Shown here piece after piece: positions 46,291 through 53,542 of a stretch of 64,000 nt of DNA (positions are counted from its first letter, which is position 1; each line of letters begins with the position of its first letter). Origin of the DNA: JBHGXV01 sp041920505. GTDB lineage: Bacteria > Bacillota > Bacilli > Brevibacillales > Brevibacillaceae. The notes below the pieces were generated by a model. It saw only the letters and a program-made list of their open reading frames with translations, ran no database searches and was not told the DNA's origin. The translations under genes and the position numbers were made by a program. The stretch lies in assembly GCA_041920505.1 (NCBI GenBank), contig JBHGXV010000014.1, positions 43,264 to 107,263 of the forward strand, read 5' to 3'.

Positions 46291-46701
46291 CCGAGGGCAA
46301 ATTTACACACAAATATGGACTTGATCATACAATATTGCAATCACAAAAAACGGTCAAATATTGCATCAAGTGACTTATCATATTAAATAAAGGATGTCTC
46401 TGTAGCTAAACCTGGCTTGCTTTACACTGATTCAGAGTCGCTGAACATGCAGAAGTCAGCAGAGGCCATAGTACCTTAGTAGAGGACGCTCGATGGGGAA
46501 GGGCCGAACATCATGTCAGTGTGATCCATGTCTTTTGTTATGATACATCGAAGCAGAATTCCGTCAGGGGCTGCCTTTAAAGAGCAGGGGGGAAGCCCCG
46601 AGGATACAAAAGAGGGCTGAGTATTGTATAAAAAGCATGGAACCCGCATGTGCGAAGGAAGGTAACGCTATTGCTGGAGAAAGTCCGGTCCTGACGGTTA
46701 C
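46291..46701. other. Unassigned intergenic DNA between two relics
   Basis: About 410 bp of lower GC than the core, with no open frame that I trust. It lies between the IS256 relic and a duplicated dioxygenase scrap, and all frames are broken. It is probably degraded mobile-element DNA of unknown type. Confidence 0.4.
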
Positions 46702-46835
46702 TCACCGATGCGGGCATCGCCTGCGAGATTGACGACCGGCGGGGCCTCGACCCCGGAGCCTGGGTCGTTCTGCGCCTGCTGTATCCAAAGGCCGAGAATA
46801 CTTCATCCCGCTTTTCCTCGTCATAGGTGCCGCAG
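46702..46835 (+). pseudogene. Rearranged fragment of a second dioxygenase gene
   Basis: 46702-46786 matches 45123-45207 inside the dioxygenase gene at 82 of 85 bases. The next about 45 bases (TTCATCCCGCT...) resemble 45499-45540 of the same gene. The intervening about 290 bp is absent, so two exonically separate parts are fused. One change turns the active-site DHGAW into DPGAW. It has no start and is non-functional. Confidence 0.75.
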
Positions 46836-46940
46836 CCGCCGCTTTGCATGTATCGCATCCGCATCAAGCGTTGCTCTCCGTCAGCGTTTATTCTTATCAA
46901 ACATGGCAGAGATTTTTTTGCTATTGTTGCATTTTTCCTC

Positions 46941-46970
46941 TTGCATTTTCTGGTGGGCATGTGCTACAAT
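46941..46970 (+). promoter_or_regulatory. tRNA promoter
   Basis: TTGCAT (46941-46946), 18 nt, TACAAT (46965-46970), upstream of a tRNA remnant and the intact tRNA-Ala. Confidence 0.6.
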
Positions 46971-47007
46971 GACACTTGTCGGAACGAACAAGCAAACAAC
47001 GAAAAAC

Positions 47008-47029
47008 GGGGCATTAGCTCAGCTGGGAG
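47008..47029 (+). pseudogene. 5' fragment of a tRNA gene
   Basis: GGGGCATTAGCTCAGCTGGG has the acceptor 5' strand and D-stem of a tRNA (Ala- or Ile-like) right behind a promoter. It breaks after about 22 nt, with no anticodon arm or T arm, and is followed 54 nt later by the intact tRNA-Ala. Confidence 0.65.
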
Positions 47030-47083
47030 CCCACGTTGGTCGAAAACACTACCCAAAAAAGTTGAATGAAATGAAAATATCGC

Positions 47084-47159
47084 GGGCCCTTAGCTCAGCT
47101 GGGAGAGCGCTACACTGGCAGTGTAGAGGTCGTCGGTTCGATCCCGATAGGGTCCACCA
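47084..47159 (+). tRNA. tRNA-Ala (GGC)
   Basis: 76 nt with encoded CCA. The acceptor stem GGGCCCT pairs with AGGGTCC, including the G3-U70 pair that identifies alanine tRNA. The anticodon stem CTACA/TGTAG encloses the loop CTGGCAG, anticodon GGC. The 3' half from nt 31 is the left copy of the element attachment repeat, so the gene is kept whole by the integrated element. Confidence 0.95.
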
Positions 47160-47162
47160 TAC
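47114..47162 (+). repeat. attL (49-bp direct repeat)
   Basis: Left copy, from tRNA nt 31 through CCA plus three bases. Identical to 63294-63342. Confidence 0.93.
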
Positions 47163-47207
47163 GCGATAAATAGCGTTACACCAACGTTTTTGAACGTTTG
47201 ACACTCC

Positions 47208-47265
47208 GTTTGACCATACGATGGACAAGCGACAGTGTAGCGTTTAAGGACTACACCGTGTAGCG
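47208..47265 (+). repeat. Candidate integrase arm sites, left end
   Basis: GTTTGACCATACG at 47208-47220 and GTGTAGCG at 47235-47242 and 47258-47265. Versions of both words recur near the right end (63203-63215 and 63134-63141), as expected for arm-type sites of a tyrosine recombinase. Confidence 0.45.
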
Positions 47266-47300
47266 CTTGTTTATTACGAAGGAAAACGTGTCCTATCCGA

Positions 47301-48386
47301 TTGGCAAAACAACGGAAGGGAGACGTTTTTTTTGTTCTGGATAAGCGAAAAGGTAAACGGACCAAAAACGAGAGATTCCCGGTAAACTCCGTCTACTCCT
47401 TAGACTTGCTCTTTGAGCGGTTCTATAACGCGAAGGTAGCGGAAGGAAGAGCGAAGGGAACGTTAAGCAATTATGCCTTAAATTACGGGTTTTTCGTGGA
47501 GTTTCTAAACCTCAAACGCGTCGATCGCGATATAAGAAAGATTACTCCAGATCTTATTCGGAGTTATATCGTGTGGATGTTAAACGAAAAGGTGAAGTTC
47601 GCAAATAGTAAATATAAGCTGGAAAAGGATAAAACTACAGGACTCTCTCCTGTCTCGGTTAATACCCGTCTTAGGACTTTGAGGACCTTTTTTAAGTTCA
47701 TTAAGGATGAAGGGTATTTCGAATATAATCCGATGGAGAATATCAAGCTGGTTGAGGAAAATGACAACGAAATAACGGTCCTCTCGGTAAATCAACTGAA
47801 AAAACTCTTGGCTGCTCCCAACCAAAGAACATACCCGGGGTTTAGGGACGCCGTATTGATGAATTTGCTTTTAGATAGTTTTTGCCGGATAAAAGAAGCT
47901 CTTTCCCTAAAGGTAAGCGACATTCATTTCGATCTTGGAATGATTACTGTTCGCGCGGAAGTGGCTAAAAACAGACGATCCAGGTCTATCCCGCTTAAAA
48001 AGACTACGTTGAAATTATTGAAGGAATTGATCCAAGAGAACGAGGACTTTGATTCTGAGTACGTATTTCTTTCTAATTACGGTGAGCAGTTAACACCAAA
48101 CCATTTCCGGAGCAGACTAAAGGAATATGCGGAGATCGCAGGAATTAAAGGCCGTATACATCCACATTTGTTCAGACATACAGCAGCCACGATGGCTTTG
48201 GAAGCTGGAATGGACATTCGGCATTTGCAGATGATCCTTGGTCACTCGGACCTGCGTATGGTAATGAAATATACTCATCTGTCTAAGAAATCATTAAAGA
48301 CGCAGCATGATCAGTTCTCGCCAATTAATGAAGTGATCGGTAAACTTAACCGTCCTAGAAAAACAAAAGTTTCGTTAAAGCGTTGA
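47301..48386 (+). CDS. int: Tyrosine recombinase/integrase
   Basis: 361-residue phage-type integrase. N-terminal SAM-like core-binding domain about 30-135; catalytic domain about 155-330. Catalytic residues are visible: Arg196 (FCRIKEAL), His289 and Arg292 (HPHLFRH), His315 (LGHSDLRM) and the nucleophile Tyr324. It should insert and excise the element at tRNA-Ala. TTG 47301 lacks an ideal binding site; AAGGGAGA at 47316-47323 could serve a start slightly downstream, so the exact N-terminus is uncertain. The gene is clearly AT-richer than the chromosome. Confidence 0.93.
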   Translation: MAKQRKGDVFFVLDKRKGKRTKNERFPVNSVYSLDLLFERFYNAKVAEGRAKGTLSNYALNYGFFVEFLNLKRVDRDIRKITPDLIRSYIVWMLNEKVKFANSKYKLEKDKTTGLSPVSVNTRLRTLRTFFKFIKDEGYFEYNPMENIKLVEENDNEITVLSVNQLKKLLAAPNQRTYPGFRDAVLMNLLLDSFCRIKEALSLKVSDIHFDLGMITVRAEVAKNRRSRSIPLKKTTLKLLKELIQENEDFDSEYVFLSNYGEQLTPNHFRSRLKEYAEIAGIKGRIHPHLFRHTAATMALEAGMDIRHLQMILGHSDLRMVMKYTHLSKKSLKTQHDQFSPINEVIGKLNRPRKTKVSLKR

Positions 48387-48977
48387 GTCGCTTTAGTCCG
48401 ATAAAGTTACTCGGAATACATCCGAACGATCGGGCGAGTGGGACGGAGTATATTCGCGATTTAACGTGATAAAGCGAAATAGCACAACGTCGCGCCAGCG
48501 AACTAAATCGGAATGAAACCGCGATTTCATCCGCTGCGAGGTCCTGGCGCGTAACCACCTCGGAAACTCAGGGGTCCAGTAATCACTCGGTTGTATAACT
48601 ATGCAGAAACGGAGAATGCTTGCGTCCTATATTAAAAGATTATGTAAACTTACGTGATCGCTGGAACCCGCGTCATTCCTGCGTTTTCGTCGGTAGCGAT
48701 CCGTTAATCTGGATGCTGTACTTTATGCAATCGTGAGAAACCGCGTCAGATCAACGTTTATACATCGGCTGCATAACGTGTCGAATTGCATATACGGTGC
48801 ATAAACGGGTCGATCCAGCCAGCCCCCCAACGGGCTACCGCGAAGGGGCGCGGTCAAGGGTCCGCACCTTGCGCGATAGTAATTTCGACCTCGGGTGCCC
48901 GCGATCCTGCGCTTACCCAAGTGAGTCGTTTTGTTCTCGCGTTGAGATCCGAAAAAATTTGCGCAGTATTTTTTAAC
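48387..48977. other. Non-coding stretch after the integrase gene
   Basis: About 590 bp with no trusted gene. It contains related words GCATAACGTGTCGA (48771-48784) and GCATAAACGGGTCGA (48799-48813) that may be a repeated protein-binding site. The sequence becomes GC-rich toward its right end. Confidence 0.4.
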
Positions 48978-49052
48978 CTCGGGGATCACGTGCGGCTATC
49001 GCTGGCATGCCGCAAGCACCCGACAACGCTCGCGATGGACCTCGTGAAATAG
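48978..49052 (+). pseudogene. Fragment of an RHH-type gene
   Basis: Encodes GDHVRLSLACRKHPTTLA before a stop codon. This matches the centre of the RHH-like protein at 62392-62616 (RLALACRKHPTTLANELV), and 25 bp (49000-49024) are identical to the complement of 62528-62552. The N-terminal strand is missing, so it is a broken paralogue facing the other copy across the element. Confidence 0.6.
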
Positions 49053-49082
49053 AGGGGATTTTCGCACGCTGAACAAACAAAT

Positions 49083-49127
49083 GCCCACTTATCGGTATTA
49101 TACCGGTAGGTGGGCGCTTTTTTATTT
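49083..49127 (+). terminator. Terminator of the integrase side
   Basis: A long imperfect stem (GCCCACTTATCGGTAT with ATACCGGTAGGTGGGC) followed by CTTTTTT. The T tract overlaps the 3' end of the converging XRE gene. Confidence 0.75.
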
Positions 49128-49349
49128 CCTTTCTTCTTCATCCACAATCTCGATAATCTCACTGATGCTCTTAATGTTTAGCTCTTCGGCGATCGCGAGC
49201 AAGTGATTAATGTTGATCGTGCTTCGCTTAAGATTCGAAAACTCACTTAATGCGGCGTGTCGGATATCCGTCCTCCGTCCCAATTCCCTTAACGAAATTC
49301 CCTCCTGCTCCAATAATTGCGGCAGCTTCACAATTAATTTCTTCCCCAT
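49122..49349 (-). CDS. XRE-family repressor of the element
   Basis: 75-residue helix-turn-helix protein (LLEQEGISLRELGRRTDIRH, recognition helix AALSEFSN) of the small Cro/CI-like type. ATG 49349 follows GGGAGG by 8 nt on the minus strand; an upstream GTG overlaps that site and is rejected. It is divergent from the early genes of the element, and two copies of an 18-bp operator lie in the shared promoter region, so it is the likely lysogeny-type repressor. Confidence 0.8.
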   Translation of the reverse strand: MGKKLIVKLPQLLEQEGISLRELGRRTDIRHAALSEFSNLKRSTININHLLAIAEELNIKSISEIIEIVDEEERK

Positions 49350-49374
49350 ATGGGGCACCTCCCGAAATTTCTAC

Positions 49375-49434
49375 TTGACGGTACGGAAAATCGTACCATA
49401 TAATTCAAATACAAGTGGTACGAAATATCGTAAC
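49375..49434 (+). promoter_or_regulatory. Early promoter with twin operators
   Basis: TTGACG (49375-49380), 18 nt, TATAAT (49399-49404). Operator 1, GGTACG-N6-CGTACC (49380-49397), fills the spacer; operator 2, GGTACG-N6-CGTAAC (49417-49434), covers the start region, 37 bp centre to centre. A repressor bound at both would shut the rightward operon. Confidence 0.75.
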
Positions 49435-49448
49435 AAGGAGGTATCCTA

Positions 49449-49553
49449 ATGAAACCTGCAAATAACTGGACCGCGCAGGTCACGACGGTTTCCGAACTCA
49501 TCATCGCGATCTCCGCCCTGGTCGAGGCTGTGAAGGCGGTGATCCATCCGTGA
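49449..49553 (+). CDS. 34-residue peptide, first gene of the early operon
   Basis: ATG 49449 follows AAGGAGGT by 6 nt, the best ribosome binding site in the region. The peptide has a polar head (MKPANNWTAQ) and an amphipathic or membrane-associating helix rich in Val, Ile and Ala (SELIIAISALVEAVKAV). The stop overlaps the next start (GTGA). Function unknown; a holin-like, leader or regulatory peptide are all possible. Confidence 0.6.
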   Translation: MKPANNWTAQVTTVSELIIAISALVEAVKAVIHP

Positions 49554-49912
49554 CCGCCCGCCAACTTCCCGACCTGTCCACGATGCCCACCGTCGAAGCC
49601 ATCGTTTGGTACACGCGACAAGTCCGCGAGGTGACCACAGCTCCCGATCGCGCAGAGCGGATACATGCGCTACTCGAATGGAAGCGTGCGCTGAACGAGC
49701 GGATCGCGCTTGAACGTGAATATGCGGCCAAACTCCGCGACAAGTACCGATACGCCGGTCTCCATAACGCGGGCAACTGGTTCGGCCTGACGTATCGGGC
49801 CCTACGGCATGACCGTCTCTTAGCTGCGTCTGACAAACGGCCGACTATAGAATTGCGTCGGACGGCTCTACGTAATGCCTGGCGCGAGTTTGCACGTGAT
49901 TTCACCCGATGA
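49550..49912 (+). CDS. Hypothetical basic helical protein
   Basis: 120 residues, strongly basic and helical, with no recognised domain. GTG 49550 overlaps the preceding stop codon, so it is translationally coupled to the 34-residue peptide gene. It is arginine-rich in the C-terminal third (RTALRNAWREFARDFTR), which suggests nucleic-acid contact. Confidence 0.65.
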   Translation: MTARQLPDLSTMPTVEAIVWYTRQVREVTTAPDRAERIHALLEWKRALNERIALEREYAAKLRDKYRYAGLHNAGNWFGLTYRALRHDRLLAASDKRPTIELRRTALRNAWREFARDFTR

Positions 49913-49975
49913 TCCTTCGTGGGGAGGGTGCCCGATAAATAAACGAAATATTCAAAAAAAGAGGAGGAATTACAA

Positions 49976-50263
49976 ATGCCTTTTGTCCCGTTCAACTTCG
50001 CGCCTAAGAGAAAGCGCGGCATCTCGCTGCTTAACGCGCTGACCTACGAGATCGGCTTTCGTCAGACAGTTGTTGGTTGGTTCTCGGTACGGTTTCTCGA
50101 TGCTCCTGGAGAGGACAAGCCGCGAGTAGTTGTCTCGCCCGAGGTCTTCGCGCAGCTCCTCCCGAGTGTTGATCCGAGGGCCACCGCAGGCCGCCTCGAA
50201 GTCGATGCCGATACGATCCGCGCCTTGGGCTTCGAGATCGCGCCGGAGGAGGTTGCGGTATGA
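49976..50263 (+). CDS. Hypothetical protein
   Basis: 95 residues, beta-rich centre (FRQTVVGWFSVRFLDAPGED) and a C-terminal VSPEVFAQLLPS helix. No known family recognised. AGAGGAGG precedes the ATG. The stop overlaps the next ATG (ATGA). Confidence 0.65.
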   Translation: MPFVPFNFAPKRKRGISLLNALTYEIGFRQTVVGWFSVRFLDAPGEDKPRVVVSPEVFAQLLPSVDPRATAGRLEVDADTIRALGFEIAPEEVAV

Positions 50264-50340
50264 AGCGTCGGTCCCTTCGGATTCACCTACGTTATCTCCT
50301 GATGTTGATTCGCGACCAAGAGAGGGGGCGTGTGCGGTGA
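50260..50340 (+). CDS. 26-residue basic peptide in a coupled gene string
   Basis: ATG 50260 overlaps the previous stop by 4 nt, and its own stop overlaps the next GTG. It encodes MKRRSLRIHLRYLLMLIRD... with seven or more basic residues. It has GGAGGAGG about 10 nt upstream. It may be a real peptide or only a device that couples translation of its neighbours. Confidence 0.45.
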   Translation: MKRRSLRIHLRYLLMLIRDQERGRVR

Positions 50341-50954
50341 ACATTTCGAACCAAGCGCTGGCTGACGCTATGACAATCACGGGCAAGGACGAAACAGGGG
50401 CAGCCGCATGGATCGCGGATGCATTTCGTAAGGCCGTCCGCACGTCAGACACCGGTTATCGCTTCGACTGCTGGTTGCTAACCGTGAAAAACGGTGCAAT
50501 CCTGCGCGTACGTCAACACCGCGTCAAGGTCGACGGCGTGTACGTCAGCAATCACGCCATCAACCGCGCCAACGAACGATTTCGTGTTCCGAAAGAAGAA
50601 GCGGCCAGATGGCTCGTGAGCCAATTGCGCCGAGCGACCTTCATCGCGGTTACCAAGGATGAAAAGGGCAATCTCGGCCGCACCTACGCTGTTGACGGCA
50701 TGATCATCGGGATGGACATGCGGGAGCCTGTCATCACGACCGTTTACCCGGCCAGTATCGCCAGCCTCACCCTGTACCGGAAGCTGGCGCGGATCACACG
50801 GTGGGAGTTACGGAAGGCCGAGTGGAAGCTGCGAATCGCACGCGCACTCCGGTTGCCAGTCGGACGCATCGAAGGTCTGATTCGCGAATATAAGCATGTT
50901 GCGCGATCCATCCCGGTTCATACCGCCATTTCGCGGGTCGTCCGGGAGGCGTAG
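50337..50954 (+). CDS. Hypothetical protein with an HAxxRxxERF motif
   Basis: 205 residues. The middle has SNHAINRANERFRVP followed by beta strands ending ITTVYP, a pattern seen in small phage-associated RNase-like or cytotoxin-fold proteins (SxHAxxRxxER ... TVY). The C-terminal 60 residues are very basic (WELRKAEWKLRIARALRL). GTG 50337 overlaps the preceding stop, and GAGGGGG lies upstream. An RNA-binding or nuclease role is only a guess. Confidence 0.65.
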   Translation: MNISNQALADAMTITGKDETGAAAWIADAFRKAVRTSDTGYRFDCWLLTVKNGAILRVRQHRVKVDGVYVSNHAINRANERFRVPKEEAARWLVSQLRRATFIAVTKDEKGNLGRTYAVDGMIIGMDMREPVITTVYPASIASLTLYRKLARITRWELRKAEWKLRIARALRLPVGRIEGLIREYKHVARSIPVHTAISRVVREA

Positions 50955-51510
50955 CGCGTCTTGTCGACAAGACATTTCGTTGGTACGTACCAACATATCG
51001 CCCGATGAGTGGAGTTGAACTCCGTTCATCTTCCACCTGATGATCCAGCGCGTCCGCCAACGCGATGGGGAGGGCAACCGTTGCCGCGGGGCAACATCTG
51101 CGCAAATTTGCGCGAAAGTCCGCGTCCCGTTCCGCAGAATTCTGCGTATCGGATCGCCGGGCGCGGATCAGCTTGTGGAAAATTTGCCACAAGCATTTGC
51201 ATCCGTCCGGCTGCCGCCAACAGCCAGGCGCGGAAACCCTTTGCCCAGTAATGGGAGAAGGGTAACGGCACCCGTCCGCGGGTAGCCGCCAACTATCCGC
51301 GAGTCACCGGATGCTTGCCGCGGGGCCGTCCGTACCGTTATCGGTCGCGACACCGAATCGATAACGGATCGCCATGCGGATGGCCCGTCGCCACACGGCG
51401 AATCGTATGGGGCCGCCGAGTGCTCGCCAACGCTTGGCGGTCATCTTTCTACATAGGTATACGAACGTGGGTTCGGATGGTTTCATCTTTCCGAAAAAAA
51501 ATTTCGGGCA
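50955..51510. repeat. Palindrome-saturated region
   Basis: About 555 bp without a trusted gene that contains at least a dozen short inverted repeats, many perfect: CTTGTCGACAAG (50960), GTTGGTACGTACCAAC (50979), GGAGTTGAACTCC (51011), GGCAACCGTTGCC (51073), GTTGCC-GCGG-GGCAAC (51080), GCGCAAATTTGCGC (51100), CGCAGAATTCTGCG (51133), GCTTGTGG-N8-CCACAAGC (51171), GGCTG-N7-CAGCC (51209), CCGTTATCG-N15-CGATAACGG (51335), GCCAT-GCGG-ATGGC (51371), CGCCAA-CGC-TTGGCG (51425) and CCGAAA-N5-TTTCGG (51491). Such density suggests a replication origin, transfer origin or structured RNA; no iterons or known nic site were recognised. Confidence 0.75.
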
Positions 51511-51947
51511 GGGTGTGCGATTTTGATTTTGACTTTGTACGAATGAGTAGGTGCGCGAAGAGAGCGAGTCGTGCCGGATATATAAGTAGGGAGGTGCGAG
51601 AAGTGCCGCACGATCCCGAGGCACTCACACTTGAACATTCGTCATTTACTTTCATTTCCAATTAATATGACATTAGGACTTTAGACGGATTTTCGCCATT
51701 TAAGCCTGTTCAAATGTGACTAATTTGTAAACTAGTCCATACCGCGCGGACTCACAATCGCGCCGTTGTGCGGTTCTCGGAAAAATGTCCACGTGAACCT
51801 ATTATTTTCATACGTATACGTGGGAAGAGTAAGGAAATGTTCACCTTCGGCTTTTGAAGGGCGAACTATGCCTATATGGGGCTACTGCGAGGATAACTGC
51901 ATCCTCAAAGGTGCCCCAATCAAATCTTCAAAGGAGTTGGTTTTCAG
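51511..51947 (+). other. Leader region before the DUF5659-like gene
   Basis: No trusted gene. A 20-codon GTG frame at 51602-51664 has GGGAGG 8 nt upstream but no other support. Two stem-loops lie near the right end: GTTC/CCTTC with GAAGG/GAAC (about 51838-51865) and an outer GGGGC/GCCCC with inner GAGGAT/ATCCTC (51878-51917), the second ending 12 nt before the AAGGAG of the next gene. They could control its translation. Confidence 0.45.
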
Positions 51948-52139
51948 ATGAGACATCAAACGATCACGGTGTATTCGCAATCAATGGCCGGTTTTCTTAT
52001 GTGGAACGGACACAGATTACTGGCGATAGGACCGAACCCGCGCCGCCCTGGACTCAATGTTTTCATCTTTAAGGATTCGGACGAGTTAAGGGCGTTAATG
52101 GAATGCTTTCACTCTCCCCGGTTATCTACGGATGCATAA
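51948..52139 (+). CDS. Small DUF5659-like protein
   Basis: 63 residues. The layout TVYSQSMAGFLMWNGHRLL...NVFIFKDSDELRALM closely follows the small proteins called DUF5659 that are common in Firmicutes prophages and conjugative elements: an N-terminal strand, the AGxLMxNG turn and a C-terminal FxFKDSxxL helix. Function unknown. AAAGGAG lies about 11 nt upstream of the ATG. Confidence 0.75.
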   Translation: MRHQTITVYSQSMAGFLMWNGHRLLAIGPNPRRPGLNVFIFKDSDELRALMECFHSPRLSTDA

Positions 52140-52267
52140 GTGGCCGATGATGGCGGAAAGAGGGTGTCCCCGGTTGCGTAACACGCATCCGTAATATATA
52201 TCCGCAAAAAAGAACCGTTTTGTAACACTTTTTGCGAAAAAAATTCAAAAAAAATTTGGGAGGCCGA

Positions 52268-52933
52268 ATGAGTCAAATTCTATCAAAAGTCGGCGATCAG
52301 ATTCGGAGACAGCGGGAGCGCGAGAAGTATAGGAAACAATTGGACGAGGCGCATACCAGATTCCAAGTTACAGAAGACTTCGATCCGTTAGGTCGGCGAA
52401 TCAAAGGGATCATCAAAGGGAAGGCTCGGAAGTTTACAAATCGGTATAGAAACCGCAGGCTGTACGAGGACGACTTCGAGAGCGAATTTTGGAAGGTAGC
52501 ATGGGAACTGGCGTTAGAGGAGCAATACGACGGCGGAACCTCGTTCATCGACAAGCTGAACAACCGCCTTGAATCCCGCGCCATTTCTCTTGTCCGATCA
52601 ACAAAAGTCGATTCTAGGCGAGCGCTACACGAGGCCATGCCGATCGACAAGGCGCAGGTGAAAGTGAATGGGAAGAAAACCCCCCTTTTAGAAGCACTCG
52701 CAGCCCCGGAAAACGTGGAGATGGACGTAATTAACCGTCATTTTCTCGATCAGATGGAACAGGACAATATCTTAACGGAGAAGGAGCGCGCTATGTTTCG
52801 ACTTCTCCGCCAGGACCCTGATATGACGCTTCAAGATCTGGCTGAAGAGATGGGGCTAGGTAGTCGAATGCAAGCCAGCCGCATCAAGGAACGCCTGTTC
52901 ACGAAGTTACGCACCAAATATTCAGAAGAGTAA
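52268..52933 (+). CDS. Sigma-70-like factor of the element
   Basis: 221 residues. The centre (LYEDDFESEFWKVAWELALEEQY) resembles sigma region 2, and the C-terminus (LTEKERAMFRLLRQDPDMTLQDLAEEMGLGSRMQASRIKERLFTKL) resembles region 4 with a helix-turn-helix, so it is probably a phage-type or ECF-like sigma factor that turns on later genes. ATG 52268 is chosen because TTGGGAGG lies just upstream; an earlier in-frame start at 52232 has no site. No repeated promoter motif was confirmed by eye. Confidence 0.75.
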   Translation: MSQILSKVGDQIRRQREREKYRKQLDEAHTRFQVTEDFDPLGRRIKGIIKGKARKFTNRYRNRRLYEDDFESEFWKVAWELALEEQYDGGTSFIDKLNNRLESRAISLVRSTKVDSRRALHEAMPIDKAQVKVNGKKTPLLEALAAPENVEMDVINRHFLDQMEQDNILTEKERAMFRLLRQDPDMTLQDLAEEMGLGSRMQASRIKERLFTKLRTKYSEE

Positions 52934-52957
52934 AGTGTCCAAAGGAGCAAAGATCGT

Positions 52958-53428
52958 ATGAACGAAATCAAATACGGATACCCAGGCGAGGGAGCTATCG
53001 AATACGCACGCGAACTGACGGAGGGGATGAGCCGCGAAGAAGCCGCCGAGGTCATTCGCGAGTTGCTCAACGGGCCGATACCGGACGATCCGCGAATCAA
53101 ACGCTGTATCTGTTGCGGGTACCCGTTTCGTGACCGCACGCGGCCAGGCAACGCGCTTGTGTGCGGCCCGTCGTGTAAAACAGCGGTGAAGACGATTCAG
53201 CGCCGCATCCAACGTACGGGACGCGCGTCCTTAACTCAGAAGATGCCAAAAGGCTATGTATGGTGGCTGGAATACCCTTTTTTCATTTCGGAATATGCGA
53301 TGTTTAACTATTCCCGAAGTTACGAAAGGCCGCATCCGCCTGAAAAGATGGTGCAAATCATGGCGGCAAAACAACGCACGGAGATGATGGGAGGGCGTAA
53401 GAAGCCGCGCCGCGAAGCAGCCGAATGA
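52958..53428 (+). CDS. Zinc-finger protein of unknown role
   Basis: 156 residues. A four-cysteine cluster (RCICCGYPF ... VCGPSCKTA, about 48-75) suggests a zinc ribbon, followed by a basic stretch (KTIQRRIQRTGR). The N-terminal 45 residues are acidic and helical. Found in the late operon with the sigma-like factor; a DNA- or RNA-binding role is inferred. AAAGGAG upstream of the ATG. Confidence 0.65.
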   Translation: MNEIKYGYPGEGAIEYARELTEGMSREEAAEVIRELLNGPIPDDPRIKRCICCGYPFRDRTRPGNALVCGPSCKTAVKTIQRRIQRTGRASLTQKMPKGYVWWLEYPFFISEYAMFNYSRSYERPHPPEKMVQIMAAKQRTEMMGGRKKPRREAAE

Positions 53429-53479
53429 TTTTAGCTGGCGACAGTTGCCTATAAGTGAGAGGGGCCAAGCGAGGCTCAA

Positions 53480-53498
53480 ACGCCTATTTTTTAGGCGT
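53480..53498 (+). terminator. Short hairpin
   Basis: ACGCCTA, five T, TAGGCGT. The T tract lies in the loop rather than after the stem, so termination is uncertain. Confidence 0.4.
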
Positions 53499-53542
53499 CA
53501 TATTCACAATTCGCTAAACGATTAAAACAGGAGGGGAGTTGA

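Noticed and set aside
46600..46700. Possible group II intron 5' end (GTGCG near 46650)
   Set aside because: Only a five-base match to the 5' consensus; no domain V hairpin or reverse transcriptase frame was found nearby.
48786..49052. 88-codon frame reading into the RHH-like fragment
   Set aside because: Only the last 25 codons resemble a real protein; the rest has no binding site or family resemblance, so I call it a gene fragment.
51315..51665. 116-codon plus-strand frame across the palindrome region
   Set aside because: The palindromes dominate the sequence, the peptide is low-complexity Arg/Ser-rich and no binding site precedes it.
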